A stretch of DNA of 64,000 bases from Candidatus Acidiferrum typicum (GTDB lineage Bacteria > Acidobacteriota > Terriglobia > Acidiferrales > UBA7541), in NCBI GenBank assembly GCA_002478115.1, contig DLMH01000187.1, positions 32,989-96,988 on the forward strand, given 5' to 3'. Each line of letters starts with the position of its first letter. Positions within the stretch are counted from its first letter, which is position 1. Both the position numbers and the translations under genes were made by a program. Below the pieces are notes generated by a model. The model saw only the letters and a list, made by a program, of their open reading frames with translations, was not told the origin of the DNA and made no database searches. Below, piece after piece: positions 44,004 to 53,712 of this stretch.

Positions 44004-45215
44004 CTATTTCCGCAACCTCGCGATCAAAATCGCCCCCGCAAAAAACAGCACCGCCGAAAACGAAAACGCCGCCTTCACCGAAACCTGCGACCACAACAAC
44101 CCCACGATAATGCTCGAAAGAAAATCCCCCACCGCGTTCACTGCCGCCAGTGTCCCGAACGCCATCCCATGCTGTTCTTTCGGTAGAAGTTCCGCCGCCA
44201 GCGAATCTTCCAGCGCCTCTTCTGTTCCCACATAGACGCCCGCGAGCACGAAGATCGCGGCCAATAACCACAGCGAATGCGGCGCCGCTGTCAGAAAAAT
44301 TGCCGTAACACCTCCAAGCGCATAGCCTCCTGCGAGAATCGCCTTTCGGTGCGGCACGTGGTCGCTGATCCAGCCGCTGACGTAAGCCGAGCCCGCATAA
44401 AACACGTTGTGCAGCGTGTACAGCCCCACCGCAACGCTCGTCGCCCAGGCCATTCCATGCGTTGGCGCCAGCATGCGCGTCGCGTACAAAATCAGGAGCG
44501 TGTGGGAAAAGTCGCCCGCCCCGAAAATCCCCACGCCCAGCAATAACCGGCGAAAGGAACCCGGCAGCGCGCGCAGTCCCGTCAGAAACGACATTTGCTT
44601 GCGCGTCGCAATCGGCCGCTCCCGCACCAGCAGCCAGAAGCAAAGCACCGCAACCATCCCCGGCAGCAGCGTCCAAAAAAACACCGTGCGATACGCGTGA
44701 TTCGTTACGCGAAGCAGCCACAGCGCCGTCAGCGGCCCCGCAATCGCTCCCACCGTGTCCATCAATCGTTCGAAGCCAAACGCGCGCCCGTACGCGGAAG
44801 GCGAAACGTCCGCCGCCAGCAGCGCCTTCTTTGCCGGTGACCTCACTCCCCGCCCGAACCACGCCGCTGCCCGGCCACACAACACATGAATCGCCTGCGT
44901 TGCCAGCCCAAACGAAGCCGTCGCCACGGCCGTGGCCACATACCCAATAAGCACCAGCGGCTTGCGATGTTTCAGCCGGTCTGTGTAGTAGCCCGCCGCC
45001 AGCTTCGTAAAGCTGGACAATCCGTCCGAAATCCCTTCGATCGCTCCCAGCCACGCCGGCCCCGCGCCAATCGCCGCCAAAAACGCCGGCAGAATGGCCG
45101 TGGCGATCTCGTGGCTCCAATCGCTGAACAAGCTCGTCAGCCCAACGCCCAGCACCGTCCTGTTCAGCCAGTGCCCGCCGCTTGCATGTTCTGCGCTAGT
45201 TTTTTCGGAATTCAC
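44004..45215 (-). CDS. Major facilitator superfamily transporter
   Basis: 403 residues with 12 predicted helices. DRLKHRKPLVLIGY in the first half and SDHVPHRKAILAGGY in the second are the two loop 2-3 and 8-9 MFS signatures. GFERLMDTVGAIAGP is typical of drug or phosphate-ester exporters. It is distinct from AmpG, which has 14 helices, but could carry a wall fragment or sugar. It ends the recycling region and starts 76 bases from the CusF-like gene. Substrate unknown. Confidence 0.87.
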   Translation of the reverse strand: MNSEKTSAEHASGGHWLNRTVLGVGLTSLFSDWSHEIATAILPAFLAAIGAGPAWLGAIEGISDGLSSFTKLAAGYYTDRLKHRKPLVLIGYVATAVATASFGLATQAIHVLCGRAAAWFGRGVRSPAKKALLAADVSPSAYGRAFGFERLMDTVGAIAGPLTALWLLRVTNHAYRTVFFWTLLPGMVAVLCFWLLVRERPIATRKQMSFLTGLRALPGSFRRLLLGVGIFGAGDFSHTLLILYATRMLAPTHGMAWATSVAVGLYTLHNVFYAGSAYVSGWISDHVPHRKAILAGGYALGGVTAIFLTAAPHSLWLLAAIFVLAGVYVGTEEALEDSLAAELLPKEQHGMAFGTLAAVNAVGDFLSSIIVGLLWSQVSVKAAFSFSAVLFFAGAILIARLRK

Positions 45216-45291
45216 AGCCGACAGTGTACATTTTCAACAGGCTCTTGCCCAACGAACTTTGCAACGCGGCCAGTCACTAGAAGTTGTCGCA

Positions 45292-45639
45292 TCAATGCCC
45301 TTGCTGGTTCGCGTCACCCGCCGGAGGTGGCGCCGGCACGGCCTTTTCCACCTGCACGATCTTTTCCAGGTGCCCCACGTTTTCCCCCACCACCAGATCC
45401 GCGCTGATCTTGTCTCCCGGCTTCAGCGGCTCGATCTGTTTTTCATCGGCCACCAAGTAATTCATGGTCATTGCAGGCATCAATCCTGGTATCTCGCCGT
45501 GTTTCACCGTCACCATCTTCTTCGGCACGTCCACCGAGATCACCTCCGCCTGGATCGCATAATGTTTCACCGGCGCCGTCTGGCAGCCTACGCTCGAAAT
45601 AACAAACATCCCCAGCAAAAGTAGAATGAATTGTCTCAT
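45292..45639 (-). CDS. CusF-like copper-binding lipoprotein
   Basis: 115 residues from ATG 45639, preceded by GAGGAG at 5-base spacing. The signal peptide ends in a lipobox (SVGC). The OB-fold segment MVTVKHGEIPGLMPAMTMNY has the His and two Met ligands of CusF, but the tryptophan that caps Cu(I) there is not at the expected place. A Pro/His tail follows. Probably a periplasmic copper chaperone, last gene of a three-gene unit after the TonB receptor (9-base gap). Confidence 0.85.
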   Translation of the reverse strand: MRQFILLLLGMFVISSVGCQTAPVKHYAIQAEVISVDVPKKMVTVKHGEIPGLMPAMTMNYLVADEKQIEPLKPGDKISADLVVGENVGHLEKIVQVEKAVPAPPPAGDANQQGH

Positions 45640-45648
45640 CACTGCTCC

Positions 45649-47922
45649 TCAATAATGGAAACGATAGCGGAATTCAGCGTAGATTTCCCGCGGGTCGTTG
45701 TAGTGAAATCCTCCGAACGTCAAACTGTTGTCCAGCAGCACGCGTCGGTTCCCCACATTCAGCGCGGTCACGGAAACGCTGTATTTCTCAAGGAAGCTTT
45801 TCCCCAGCGAAAGATCAATCGTGGTGTGCTGCGGCAGATAGTTCCCGGGATATTGCGCGTCCTGCATCCCGTTCGTGAACCCTGAGCCGTAGTACACATT
45901 CGCCGAAGCGAATGCTTGCCAGGGCAAGGTTGCGTTAAAACCCAAGTTTAGTGTGTTTCTCTGGTCATGGTCTACGGGGGCATATCCTGGCGGCGGTTCG
46001 CATCCCACCGGCGCGGGGTTGGGGCAGATCAAGCCTCCCGTGAAGGGCCCCTCTGCCTGCGCGATTTGATTCGCGTAGGCCAGGTGAAACTGGCCGCGGT
46101 GCCAAAGGCGCGGGGACCGCAGCGTGAGTTCCCAAGTTTGAATCAATGCCTGATACCACGTGAGTGGCCAGAAGAGGTTTGATTCACCGATATTGCTGTG
46201 ATCCAGCCAATTCTGTGCCTTTGTTTGAAAATGATCTGCGTCAAGAGCCCAGCCGTGAAAGGGGATCGTGACGCCAAACTGGTACTCTTCATCCCGCTCA
46301 CCGTGCAGCGGAGCGAAAGTCAGATTCTGACTGTTTGCTAAATCCAGCAGCGGGCCGGTGGCCGTCAATAGCGGCGGGGGTTGGTAAAAGTGGCCATAGA
46401 AGGCGTGAAAGACCCAATTCAGACGCGGGACCTTTACGGCCATGCCAAACCGTGGGTCCACCTCATTTTCCACAATATCCGCCGTAAAGTGCGATTGGCG
46501 AAAGCCGGCGATTAATGTCAGCCACGGCGTCACCTTGAATTTGTCGCTGACAAATATTTCCTCGAGTCCCCCCGTGATGGAAGCCGAGGAGGGGGGGAAG
46601 TTTTGGCTGCCATCCGTGAATAGGTTGTAGAAGTAGTTGCTCTGGGGCTGCGCGAATCCGTACACGCCGGCCTGAATGTCGTTTTTCCAAACGTTTGCGT
46701 TCACGGCCGCCTGTAACCCACCATAATTGGAAGTCTGATCCGCGTTCGTGACGACGGGGTAATCGTTGGGTGAGGCTTCGTAGTTGGCTTTGCTGTAGTG
46801 ATAAAAGGGTGAAACCGTCAGCAGCAGGTTTGCATTGAATGTGTGGATCCAGGAGAACGCAACATAGCCGTCGGTTTCGTGCTCGCCATCACGAAGGCTG
46901 TAGCTGGGGTATGCCTGATTTCCAGATGAGTTGCGATCCGGGTCGTAGGGAATCTGGTAGTAGTCCTGTCGCAAAGACGTGACCAATCGAAATTGGTTCC
47001 CGGAATTGGGGTTGTAGATGAAGGACGCGAATCCCCCATAGCCGTTCTCCGCATCGTGGAAAACTTGCCCAATCGGCGTCTGCAGTCCGTAATCGCTGCG
47101 ATTTCCGTTTAAACTTGCATAATAGGCGAAGCGCTCGGTGTGATCGCCGAAATTGATTTGATCGTTCGTTTGGTACCAATTCCCCAAACTCACCACGAGC
47201 TCCGCCTCATTGTTCCGCTCAAACCCGGTTCGCGGCACGATGTTGAAGATTCCGTAGGTACGGTCTCCATAATCGGCTTCGTAGCTGCCTCTTTGAACCT
47301 CCAGATAGTCAATGTCCTTCGGGTCGATCTGCGGGCCCAGATTCGTGGCGATATTCGTGTTGGGTATCGGGACGCCGTCAATCAGCCAGTCTACCTGGTG
47401 GCCTCCTCGCATATGCAACATGTCGTGCGTCACATAAGCGGCCGGCACGTAGTCGGTGATCATTTGCAAGGCGTTGGTGCGGTCTGCGCCGGGCGTCTGC
47501 GCGATGTCCACGCGCGCCACCAGCGTTGTCGGCGTCACGGAATCGACGTTCGCCACTTCTTCCTGTCCTTCTGCCAAAACAGTTGCGCTCTGATTCACCG
47601 AGGCGATCTTGAGTTGAAAATGAAGCGTTGGCGAGGAAGCCGAAACCACGGTAACCGTTTCCTGCTCGTCCGCAAAGCCGCTTCTTGTCACCGTCACCTG
47701 GTAATCGCCCACCGGCACCGCTGTAAACAAAAACGCACCATCTTGGTCTGTTTGCGCCGTCTGCGTCCAGTCGGAGGTCGCCGACTTCAGCTTCACCGCC
47801 GCGTCGGCCACTGGTCGGTGCTGCGGATCGTGCACGACGCCACGCACCGTTCCAAATATGGTGGCAAACACTCCGCTCGCAAAAAGAAATACCACTCCCA
47901 CGACAAGCAAAATTCGCTGCAT
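45649..47922 (-). CDS. TonB-dependent outer-membrane receptor with carboxypeptidase-like N-terminal domain
   Basis: 757 residues from ATG 47922, where the signal peptide MQRILLVVGVVFLF starts. A CarboxypepD_reg-like domain comes first (about 24-105, GTVRGVVHDPQHRPV). A plug with MRGGHQVDWLIDGVPI follows, then a 22-strand-type barrel ending in the aromatic REIYAEFRYRFHY. Position between a metal-rich exported protein and a CusF-like protein suggests copper or a copper chelate. No TonB box was identified with confidence. Confidence 0.9.
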   Translation of the reverse strand: MQRILLVVGVVFLFASGVFATIFGTVRGVVHDPQHRPVADAAVKLKSATSDWTQTAQTDQDGAFLFTAVPVGDYQVTVTRSGFADEQETVTVVSASSPTLHFQLKIASVNQSATVLAEGQEEVANVDSVTPTTLVARVDIAQTPGADRTNALQMITDYVPAAYVTHDMLHMRGGHQVDWLIDGVPIPNTNIATNLGPQIDPKDIDYLEVQRGSYEADYGDRTYGIFNIVPRTGFERNNEAELVVSLGNWYQTNDQINFGDHTERFAYYASLNGNRSDYGLQTPIGQVFHDAENGYGGFASFIYNPNSGNQFRLVTSLRQDYYQIPYDPDRNSSGNQAYPSYSLRDGEHETDGYVAFSWIHTFNANLLLTVSPFYHYSKANYEASPNDYPVVTNADQTSNYGGLQAAVNANVWKNDIQAGVYGFAQPQSNYFYNLFTDGSQNFPPSSASITGGLEEIFVSDKFKVTPWLTLIAGFRQSHFTADIVENEVDPRFGMAVKVPRLNWVFHAFYGHFYQPPPLLTATGPLLDLANSQNLTFAPLHGERDEEYQFGVTIPFHGWALDADHFQTKAQNWLDHSNIGESNLFWPLTWYQALIQTWELTLRSPRLWHRGQFHLAYANQIAQAEGPFTGGLICPNPAPVGCEPPPGYAPVDHDQRNTLNLGFNATLPWQAFASANVYYGSGFTNGMQDAQYPGNYLPQHTTIDLSLGKSFLEKYSVSVTALNVGNRRVLLDNSLTFGGFHYNDPREIYAEFRYRFHY

Positions 47923-48012
47923 CTTAAATTCTTCTCCGTTTAAGGGCGGAAACATCCGCGGCGAGTCGCTCGGACCCGGAACATTTTCCATTTCACGAAA
48001 GTAAGCGGGGAA

Positions 48013-48453
48013 TTACAGGGAGAGGAGAGGCATGCGAGGAGGGGGAGACGGGGGCGCGAACGATTGCACAAATTCCGTCGCCGCAAAGTTACTGGGTGCA
48101 GTTGTGGCCTTGGAAGGGAGGCAAATGGTTGCGGGCTCCGGCATCACAAAAATCGCTGGTGTCGCCAGGATTTGACTGTTTTCCTGACAGCAGGCCATCG
48201 AGCAGTTGCTCAAGCCGCTTCCGCCATGGTGCTCGCAGTCCATTGGCGTTTCCTCTGCACCAGTCTGCTGCGGCCTGTCAGCATCTGGTTTCGAGTGTCG
48301 GTGCGCCATGCACATGCCGCCCTTACAACAGTCCATTCCATCCGCCTGCCAAGCCATCGCCCACAGCGGCGTCCACAATAGGATCACCGCCAGCAGGCAC
48401 ACCCACGCCCCCAGTTTTCCCGGAGCGATAGGAACGTGGCGCCTCGTCTTCAT
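48013..48453 (-). CDS. Exported Cys/His/Met-rich protein
   Basis: 146 residues from ATG 48453. An N-terminal helix (about 17-34) is followed by a core dense in metal ligands: MDCCKGGMCMAHRH, then PMDCEHHGG and NCSMACCQ. A Pro-rich C-terminus ends the protein. No family is recognised, but the ligand mix fits soft-metal (copper) binding. It is the first gene of the copper-type unit and ends 90 bases before the receptor. A longer frame to 48549 is possible but lacks support. Confidence 0.75.
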   Translation of the reverse strand: MKTRRHVPIAPGKLGAWVCLLAVILLWTPLWAMAWQADGMDCCKGGMCMAHRHSKPDADRPQQTGAEETPMDCEHHGGSGLSNCSMACCQENSQILATPAIFVMPEPATICLPSKATTAPSNFAATEFVQSFAPPSPPPRMPLLSL

Positions 48454-48599
48454 TCTTGAGACCCAGAGGATACCCCAACTCCCGCGCTCTCTCCAAACCA
48501 AATAACAGGAAAGCACAGCCGGCGCCGCATCATCCTCCAAGCGCCGCAATCCACTGGCATTTCTTGACTTACTCCCCCCGCGAGCCGCAAACTCATTTT

Positions 48600-49019
48600 A
48601 TGCCCCACACTTATATTCAATTTGACTTCGCAAAAGACGAGGAAAAGGCGCAACAGGCGCGCCACAAACTCGAGGGTTGGAAGCAAGCCTACCGTCTCGA
48701 CAAAAAACTCCTCTTCAAATTTGAACGCATCGCCGCCGCTGCTCCTGCTGAAGACAGCGCCAATCCCGGCAAAACCGAAAAGCCTGACAAGCCCAAAGGG
48801 AAGGGCAAAGACAGTCCTGAAGCTCCCCCAGCCACACCCTCCGAAACCGTCAAGCTCCTCGTGCGTCTCGACTTTTCCAACCACGAAAAACTCTCTGGCC
48901 AGCGCTGGCTTGACAGGATTCCTTCCGAGGAACCATTTCAGGGCGCTTTGCCCACCATCGTCAAACCCGCCGACGCGCTCTTCGCCGATACCGAAAAGCA
49001 CTTTGACGACCTGGTATAG
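48600..49019 (+). CDS. Conserved-looking hypothetical protein with Lys/Pro linker
   Basis: 139 residues from ATG 48600. The first 45 residues (HTYIQFDFAKDEEKAQQARH region) and the last 55 (VKLLVRLDFSNHEKLSGQRW region) are compact and amphipathic. A charged K/P/E/D-rich linker (about 50-75) separates them. No signal or membrane segment. The codon pattern looks like a real gene. Unknown function. Confidence 0.65.
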   Translation: MPHTYIQFDFAKDEEKAQQARHKLEGWKQAYRLDKKLLFKFERIAAAAPAEDSANPGKTEKPDKPKGKGKDSPEAPPATPSETVKLLVRLDFSNHEKLSGQRWLDRIPSEEPFQGALPTIVKPADALFADTEKHFDDLV

Positions 49020-49077
49020 TACTGCCGTTTGCGGTGTAGCCACCCCGCTTTCCTATCGATTCGCCGCCCTCGTCCGG

Positions 49078-49083
49078 TATAAT
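49078..49083 (+). promoter_or_regulatory. Candidate -10 box of the E1 dehydrogenase gene
   Basis: A perfect TATAAT 48 bases before ATG 49131. The -35 at normal spacing is weak. Confidence 0.45.
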
Positions 49084-49130
49084 ACAAATTCGCGCGTAAA
49101 CTACTCCTCCCCATCACGAGGGCGAACCGA

Positions 49131-51287
49131 ATGTCCGTACAAACTCGCGTGAAGATCGCCAAGCTGGAATCGTCCAAGTACCACGGCCTCGACCGCGACA
49201 CTCTCGTCCGCCTCTACCGCACCATGTATCTCTCGCGGCGCCTCGACGACCGCGAAATTCAGCTCAAGCGTCAGAGCAAAATCTATTTCCAGATCTCCAG
49301 CGCCGGTCATGAAGCCGTCACCGCCGCTGCCGGCCTTCTCCTGCGTCCCGGTGTGGACTGGCTCTACCCCTACTATCGCGACCGCGCTCTCTGCCTCATG
49401 CTCGGTGTCACACCTCTCGACACTCTCCTCCAAGCCGTCGGCGCGAAGGATGATCCCAGCTCCGGTGGACGCCAGATGCCCTCCCACTGGGGCCATCCGA
49501 AATGGAACGTCGTCAGCAGGTCCTCCTGCACCGGCACGCAGTTTCTCCACGCCGCTGGCGCTGCGGAAGCAACGCTCTACTACGAGCATCGCCATAAAGC
49601 CCTCGAGCAAGCGCAACAGGCCCCGCTGGGGGAAAACGTCAATTATCAACCCGAAGAGATCGTCTACGTCTCCTCCGGCGATGGCGCCACCAGCGAAGGC
49701 GAATTCTGGGAATCGCTCAACGTCGCCTGCGCCAAGAAACTTCCCCTTTTCTATCTCATCGAGGACAACGGTTACGCCATCTCTGTTCCCGTCGAAGTGC
49801 AAACCGCCGGTGGCAGCATTTCCCGGCTGGTCAAAGGTTTTCCCGGCCTGCACATCGCCGAATGCGACGGCACTGACCCGCTGGAAAGCTACGCCGTCTG
49901 CAAGGAAGCCGTCACCTACGCCCGCGAACGCCGCGGCCCCGCGCTTGTACACGCCCGCGTCACGCGTCCCTACTCCCACTCGCTTTCCGACGACGAAAAG
50001 CTCTATAAGACTCCCGAAGAGCGCGAAGCCGAAGCTCGCCGCGATCCGCTCTCCAAGTTTTCGCTCTTCCTCATTCGCGAAGGCCTTCTCGATCAGAAAG
50101 AGATTGAATCCCTCGAAGCCCAGGTCGATCGCGAAGTCCGCGAAGCCGCCGATCAGGCCCTCGCCGCCGAGCATCCGGAAGTCTCTTCCATTCCGCTGAA
50201 CATTTATTCTCCGGATATCGACCCCACGTCCGCGAGCTTCGCCACCGAGCCGACATTCCAGGCCGCTCCCAAGACCATGGTCGAAATGGTCGCCGTCACG
50301 CTCCATGATGAGATGGCGCGCGATGAACGCATCGTCGTCTTCGGTGAAGATGTCGCCGATGCCAGCCGCGAGGATACTCTCCGCGAATTGAAAGGGAAGG
50401 GCGGCGTTTTCAAAGCCACCGCCGGTTTACAGCGCAAATACGGCTCCGATCGCGTCTTCAATACGCCTATCGCGGAAGCCAGCATCGTTGGCCGCGCTAT
50501 CGGCATGGCCATCCGAGGCCTGAAGCCCGTCGCGGAAATCCAGTTCTTCGATTACATCTGGCCGGCCATGATGCAGATTCGCGATGAACTCTGCGTCCTT
50601 CGCTGGCGCTCCAACGGCGCCTTCAAGTGTCCTGCCGTCATTCGCGTGGCCATCGGTGGCTACCTTACCGGTGGCGCCGTCTATCACAGCCAGAGCGGCG
50701 AATCGATCTTCACGCATTGCCCCGGCTTGCGCGTTGTCATGCCTTCCACCGCGCTCGATGTCGCCGGCCTGCTGCGCACCGCCATTCGCTGCGACGATCC
50801 GGTGATGTTCCTCGAACACAAACACCTGTACCGCCAGCCCTACAATCGCTCCGAATACCCCGGCCCGGACTTCACCATTCCTTTCGGCAAAGCCCGCCTG
50901 GTCAAGGAAGGCGAACAGGTCAGCATCATCACCTACGGTGCCGTCGTTCGTCGTGCGGAAGTAGCCGCTGCGGCCCTGCAGCGCGAAGGCATTTCCGTCG
51001 AAATCCTCGATCTTCGCTCGCTCTCTCCCTACGACTGGGAAGCCATCGCTGCCACCGTGCGCAAAACGCACCGCGTCATCGTTGCTCACGAAGACATGAT
51101 GAGCTGGGGCTACGGCGCCGAAATCGCCGCGCGCATCGCCGAAGAACTTTTCGCTGAGCTGGACGCTCCCATCAAGCGTGTCGCCGCCATGGACACCTTT
51201 TGCGCCTATCATCCCAAGCTGGAAGACGCCATCCTCCCCCAAACCGACGACCTCACCGCCGCCGTCCACCTCCTCCTCGCCTACTAA
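49131..51287 (+). CDS. Branched-chain 2-oxoacid dehydrogenase E1, fused alpha and beta subunits
   Basis: The 718-residue thiamine-diphosphate enzyme decarboxylates 2-oxoacids. The alpha part, about 1-345, has the ThDP motif [17 protein letters not shown] ... EDNGYA and the phosphorylation-loop-like [14 protein letters not shown]. The beta part, about 375-718, has [14 protein letters not shown] and the C-terminal transketolase fold. In many bacteria alpha and beta are separate genes (bkdA1/A2). No E2 or E3 is beside it. The closest reading is 2-oxoisovalerate dehydrogenase; pyruvate cannot be excluded. Confidence 0.9.
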   Translation: MSVQTRVKIAKLESSKYHGLDRDTLVRLYRTMYLSRRLDDREIQLKRQSKIYFQISSAGHEAVTAAAGLLLRPGVDWLYPYYRDRALCLMLGVTPLDTLLQAVGAKDDPSSGGRQMPSHWGHPKWNVVSRSSCTGTQFLHAAGAAEATLYYEHRHKALEQAQQAPLGENVNYQPEEIVYVSSGDGATSEGEFWESLNVACAKKLPLFYLIEDNGYAISVPVEVQTAGGSISRLVKGFPGLHIAECDGTDPLESYAVCKEAVTYARERRGPALVHARVTRPYSHSLSDDEKLYKTPEEREAEARRDPLSKFSLFLIREGLLDQKEIESLEAQVDREVREAADQALAAEHPEVSSIPLNIYSPDIDPTSASFATEPTFQAAPKTMVEMVAVTLHDEMARDERIVVFGEDVADASREDTLRELKGKGGVFKATAGLQRKYGSDRVFNTPIAEASIVGRAIGMAIRGLKPVAEIQFFDYIWPAMMQIRDELCVLRWRSNGAFKCPAVIRVAIGGYLTGGAVYHSQSGESIFTHCPGLRVVMPSTALDVAGLLRTAIRCDDPVMFLEHKHLYRQPYNRSEYPGPDFTIPFGKARLVKEGEQVSIITYGAVVRRAEVAAAALQREGISVEILDLRSLSPYDWEAIAATVRKTHRVIVAHEDMMSWGYGAEIAARIAEELFAELDAPIKRVAAMDTFCAYHPKLEDAILPQTDDLTAAVHLLLAY

Positions 51288-51309
51288 CCGCCTTTGCCTG
51301 TGTACTGCT

Positions 51310-51487
51310 CGATCCCGCAAGCTCTCCGCGTCTTGGCCTAACTTGGAGTGCGGCGCCTTGGCGCCGCTTTTACAACTGCAAGCCCCGCCAGCAAACCACA
51401 ATTCCCCCACCCGCCATCCCCCAGGCACAATCACTGCAATTTTTATCCGCACCGTGGCACAGTCACTCCTGACTGTGCTCTTGGGTT
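51310..51487. repeat. Composite intergenic repeat (linker-A-L-B)
   Basis: Upstream linker GATCCCGCAAGCTCTCCGCG, A 51343-51373 with a GCGGCGCC-TT-GGCGCCGC stem variant, L, a short insertion, and B 51454-51487. It occupies most of the 297-base gap before the PspC gene. Confidence 0.75.
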
Positions 51488-51584
51488 TGCCTTTTCTCGG
51501 GTTTGCTCCCCCGGAAACATTTTCCTCCCCTTTTTCGTATATACGTTTAGAATCCATTCGATACCGCTCTGTGGGGGGTACCTC

Positions 51585-51923
51585 ATGCTTTGCTCATCTT
51601 GTCAGAAGGAAATCGCCCCAGGTTCCAAGTTCTGCTACAACTGTGGCGCAAAACAGTCTGATACGGCCGCTGCGGGCGCTCCTCCCTCCGTCGCCGCACC
51701 CAAGCGCTTGATGCGCTCCAGCAGGGACAAGAAAATCGGTGGTGTCTGTGCCGGCCTTGCCGATTATTTCGATCTTGATCCCACGCTGGTTCGCGTGGTT
51801 TGGCTCTTGGCCATTTTCTTCGCTGGCACCGGCTTCCTGGTTTACCTGGTTCTGTGGATTGTGCTTCCGGTTGCGCCCGCGACCCTGCCAATCACTGTGC
51901 CGGGGTCTCCCGCGCAAGTTTGA
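51585..51923 (+). CDS. PspC-domain protein with N-terminal zinc ribbon
   Basis: 112 residues. Cys3/Cys6 and Cys17/Cys20 form a zinc ribbon. A PspC domain follows (about 45-100): [20 protein letters not shown] and one strong membrane helix ([20 protein letters not shown]). PspC proteins relate to envelope stress. No pspA/B is adjacent. ATG 51585 follows GGGGGGT. Confidence 0.9.
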   Translation: MLCSSCQKEIAPGSKFCYNCGAKQSDTAAAGAPPSVAAPKRLMRSSRDKKIGGVCAGLADYFDLDPTLVRVVWLLAIFFAGTGFLVYLVLWIVLPVAPATLPITVPGSPAQV

Positions 51924-51960
51924 CGGTCTGGCAGCGGCACGCCTCACCTATCCAAAATCC

Positions 51961-52038
51961 GTCATTCCGCCTGCCCGGAGCGGAGGTACGGTTCTCCATC
52001 GCACGTTTTTTGTGCGATGAATCCCTCTGCGACTTCCG
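51961..52038. repeat. Dispersed repeat, D family, with inner hairpin
   Basis: GTCATTCCG ... GAATCCCTCTGCGACTTCCG, with an 8-base stem CATCGCAC/GTGCGATG (51997-52019). It lies between convergent pspC and doxX genes and could act as a shared terminator. Confidence 0.6.
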
Positions 52039-52047
52039 AATTCACAC

Positions 52048-52485
52048 TTACTCCTTGCCGCTCTTCGCTACCCGTCTCTTCTTCCCGCCATCTCCAAAGA
52101 TCAAATAATCCATCGACACGGCCCCCGCTCCCACCGTAGCCAGCGCAAAACACGCCGCCCCCACAGCCAGCGGGAATTCATAATCTTTCACCGCCATGTA
52201 TCCGTGGCCGCTGTGTACTTTCCAGATCGCCACGCCCATCTCAATCGCCAGCAGCAACGCCACCGGCCTCGTGAACAATCCCAGCACCAGCAACACCGCA
52301 CCGAACCCCTCCAGGATTCCCGCCACCGGCACAAGGTAGCCCGGCAGCCCGTGCATCACGAAAAACTCCCCCATTCCCGCGTTCGCGTGTACCAGTTTGG
52401 GATATCCGTGATACACAAAGATGATTCCCAGGCACACGCGCAACACCAGCAACGCCAACGGCTGCACTCCATTCAAAAACTTCAT
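52048..52485 (-). CDS. DoxX-family membrane protein
   Basis: 145 residues with four membrane helices; LRVCLGIIFVYHGYPKLVHA and the GILEGFGAVLLVLGLFTRPVA region are typical of DoxX. Members link to thiosulfate:quinone oxidoreductase or to detoxification, but most have no assigned reaction. Diverges from pfkA. Confidence 0.88.
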   Translation of the reverse strand: MKFLNGVQPLALLVLRVCLGIIFVYHGYPKLVHANAGMGEFFVMHGLPGYLVPVAGILEGFGAVLLVLGLFTRPVALLLAIEMGVAIWKVHSGHGYMAVKDYEFPLAVGAACFALATVGAGAVSMDYLIFGDGGKKRRVAKSGKE

Positions 52486-52623
52486 TTTGATCCCCCTGTG
52501 TCTCCCACCTTACTTTCGTTCTTGTTGCCTTTCCACACTCACACTGGTGCGCTGTGTCACGTCGGCTACGCCTCCAAATCAGGTACAATTTGTCAAGTAG
52601 TTAAGTGTCCTCAGCGAGGCTCC

Positions 52624-53712
52624 ATGAAATCTTCCGTTCGCACCTTGGCCATTGTCAACGGCGGCGGCGACGCGCCAGGTCTAAATCCCGTCATCCGCGC
52701 CATCGTTCGCTCCTCCATCTATGAGCACAACATGCGCGTCATCGGCATCCGCAACGGTTTCGATGGCCTCATCTGGCCCGAAGGCGCAAAGGAAATGACG
52801 GAGGAAACCGTCAGCGGTATTCTTCCGCGTGGCGGCACCATCCTCGGCACCACCAATCGTGGCAATCCCTTTGCCTACATAACGACCGAAAATGGCCAGG
52901 AAGTCGTTCACGACTATTCCGATCTTTGCATGGATAACGCTCGCCGCCTTGGCATTGAAGCCATGATCGTCATCGGCGGTGACGGCACCCAGCACATCGC
53001 CCGCGATTTCTCTCGTCGAGGCGTCAACATCGTCGGCGTCCCCAAAACCATTGACAACGATCTCGACGCCACCGAAGTCACTTTCGGTTTTGACACCGCA
53101 CTCGTCATCGCCACCGAGGCCATCGACCGTCTCCACACCACCGCCGAAAGCCATCACCGCGTCATGCTCATCGAACTCATGGGCCGCGACGCTGGCTGGA
53201 TCGCTCTCCACGCCGGAATCGCCGGTGGCGCTCACATCATCCTCGTTCCCGAAATCCCCTTTAGTTTCGAGGCTGTTTGTGACGCCGTTCGCGCCCGTGA
53301 ACTCCGCGGCAAGCACTTCAGCATCATTGTCGTCGCCGAAGGCGTAAAGCTCCCCGCTGATGATCCCCAAGGCAAGCCCATCCCCCCCGTCGGCCCCGGC
53401 GGAGTTGCCAATGTCATCGCCGATATCCTGCGCGAAATGCTGCGCAAAGAAATTCGCGTCACCGTCCTGGGTCACGTCCAGCGCGGCGGCTCTCCCACCC
53501 CCTTCGACCGCATCCTCGGGACGCGCTTTGGTGTCGCCGCCACGGATCTCGTCGCCAAGGGTCAATTCGGTCGCATGGTTTGCCTCAAAGCCGGTAAAAT
53601 GGCTTCTGTGTCTCTCGACGAAGCCCTGGAAAAAATGAAGTTCATCGAACCCGGCTGCGAAATTGTTCACGCGGCGCGCGCCGTCGGAGCCACTTTCGGG
53701 GATAGCGAATGA
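52624..53712 (+). CDS. 6-phosphofructokinase
   Basis: The 362-residue PFK has GGGDAPGLN for nucleotide binding, GGDGTQ at the phosphoryl-donor loop, PKTIDNDLDAT with catalytic Asp, MGRDAGWIALHAG and GHVQRGGSPTPFDR. The Gly in GGDGT marks ATP use in most members (Asp marks pyrophosphate use), while the Lys in PKTID is more usual in PPi enzymes. An ATP-type enzyme of the long or mixed clade is most likely. ATG 52624 is preceded by GCGAGGCTCC. Ends in an ATGA overlap with the next gene. Confidence 0.93.
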   Translation: MKSSVRTLAIVNGGGDAPGLNPVIRAIVRSSIYEHNMRVIGIRNGFDGLIWPEGAKEMTEETVSGILPRGGTILGTTNRGNPFAYITTENGQEVVHDYSDLCMDNARRLGIEAMIVIGGDGTQHIARDFSRRGVNIVGVPKTIDNDLDATEVTFGFDTALVIATEAIDRLHTTAESHHRVMLIELMGRDAGWIALHAGIAGGAHIILVPEIPFSFEAVCDAVRARELRGKHFSIIVVAEGVKLPADDPQGKPIPPVGPGGVANVIADILREMLRKEIRVTVLGHVQRGGSPTPFDRILGTRFGVAATDLVAKGQFGRMVCLKAGKMASVSLDEALEKMKFIEPGCEIVHAARAVGATFGDSE

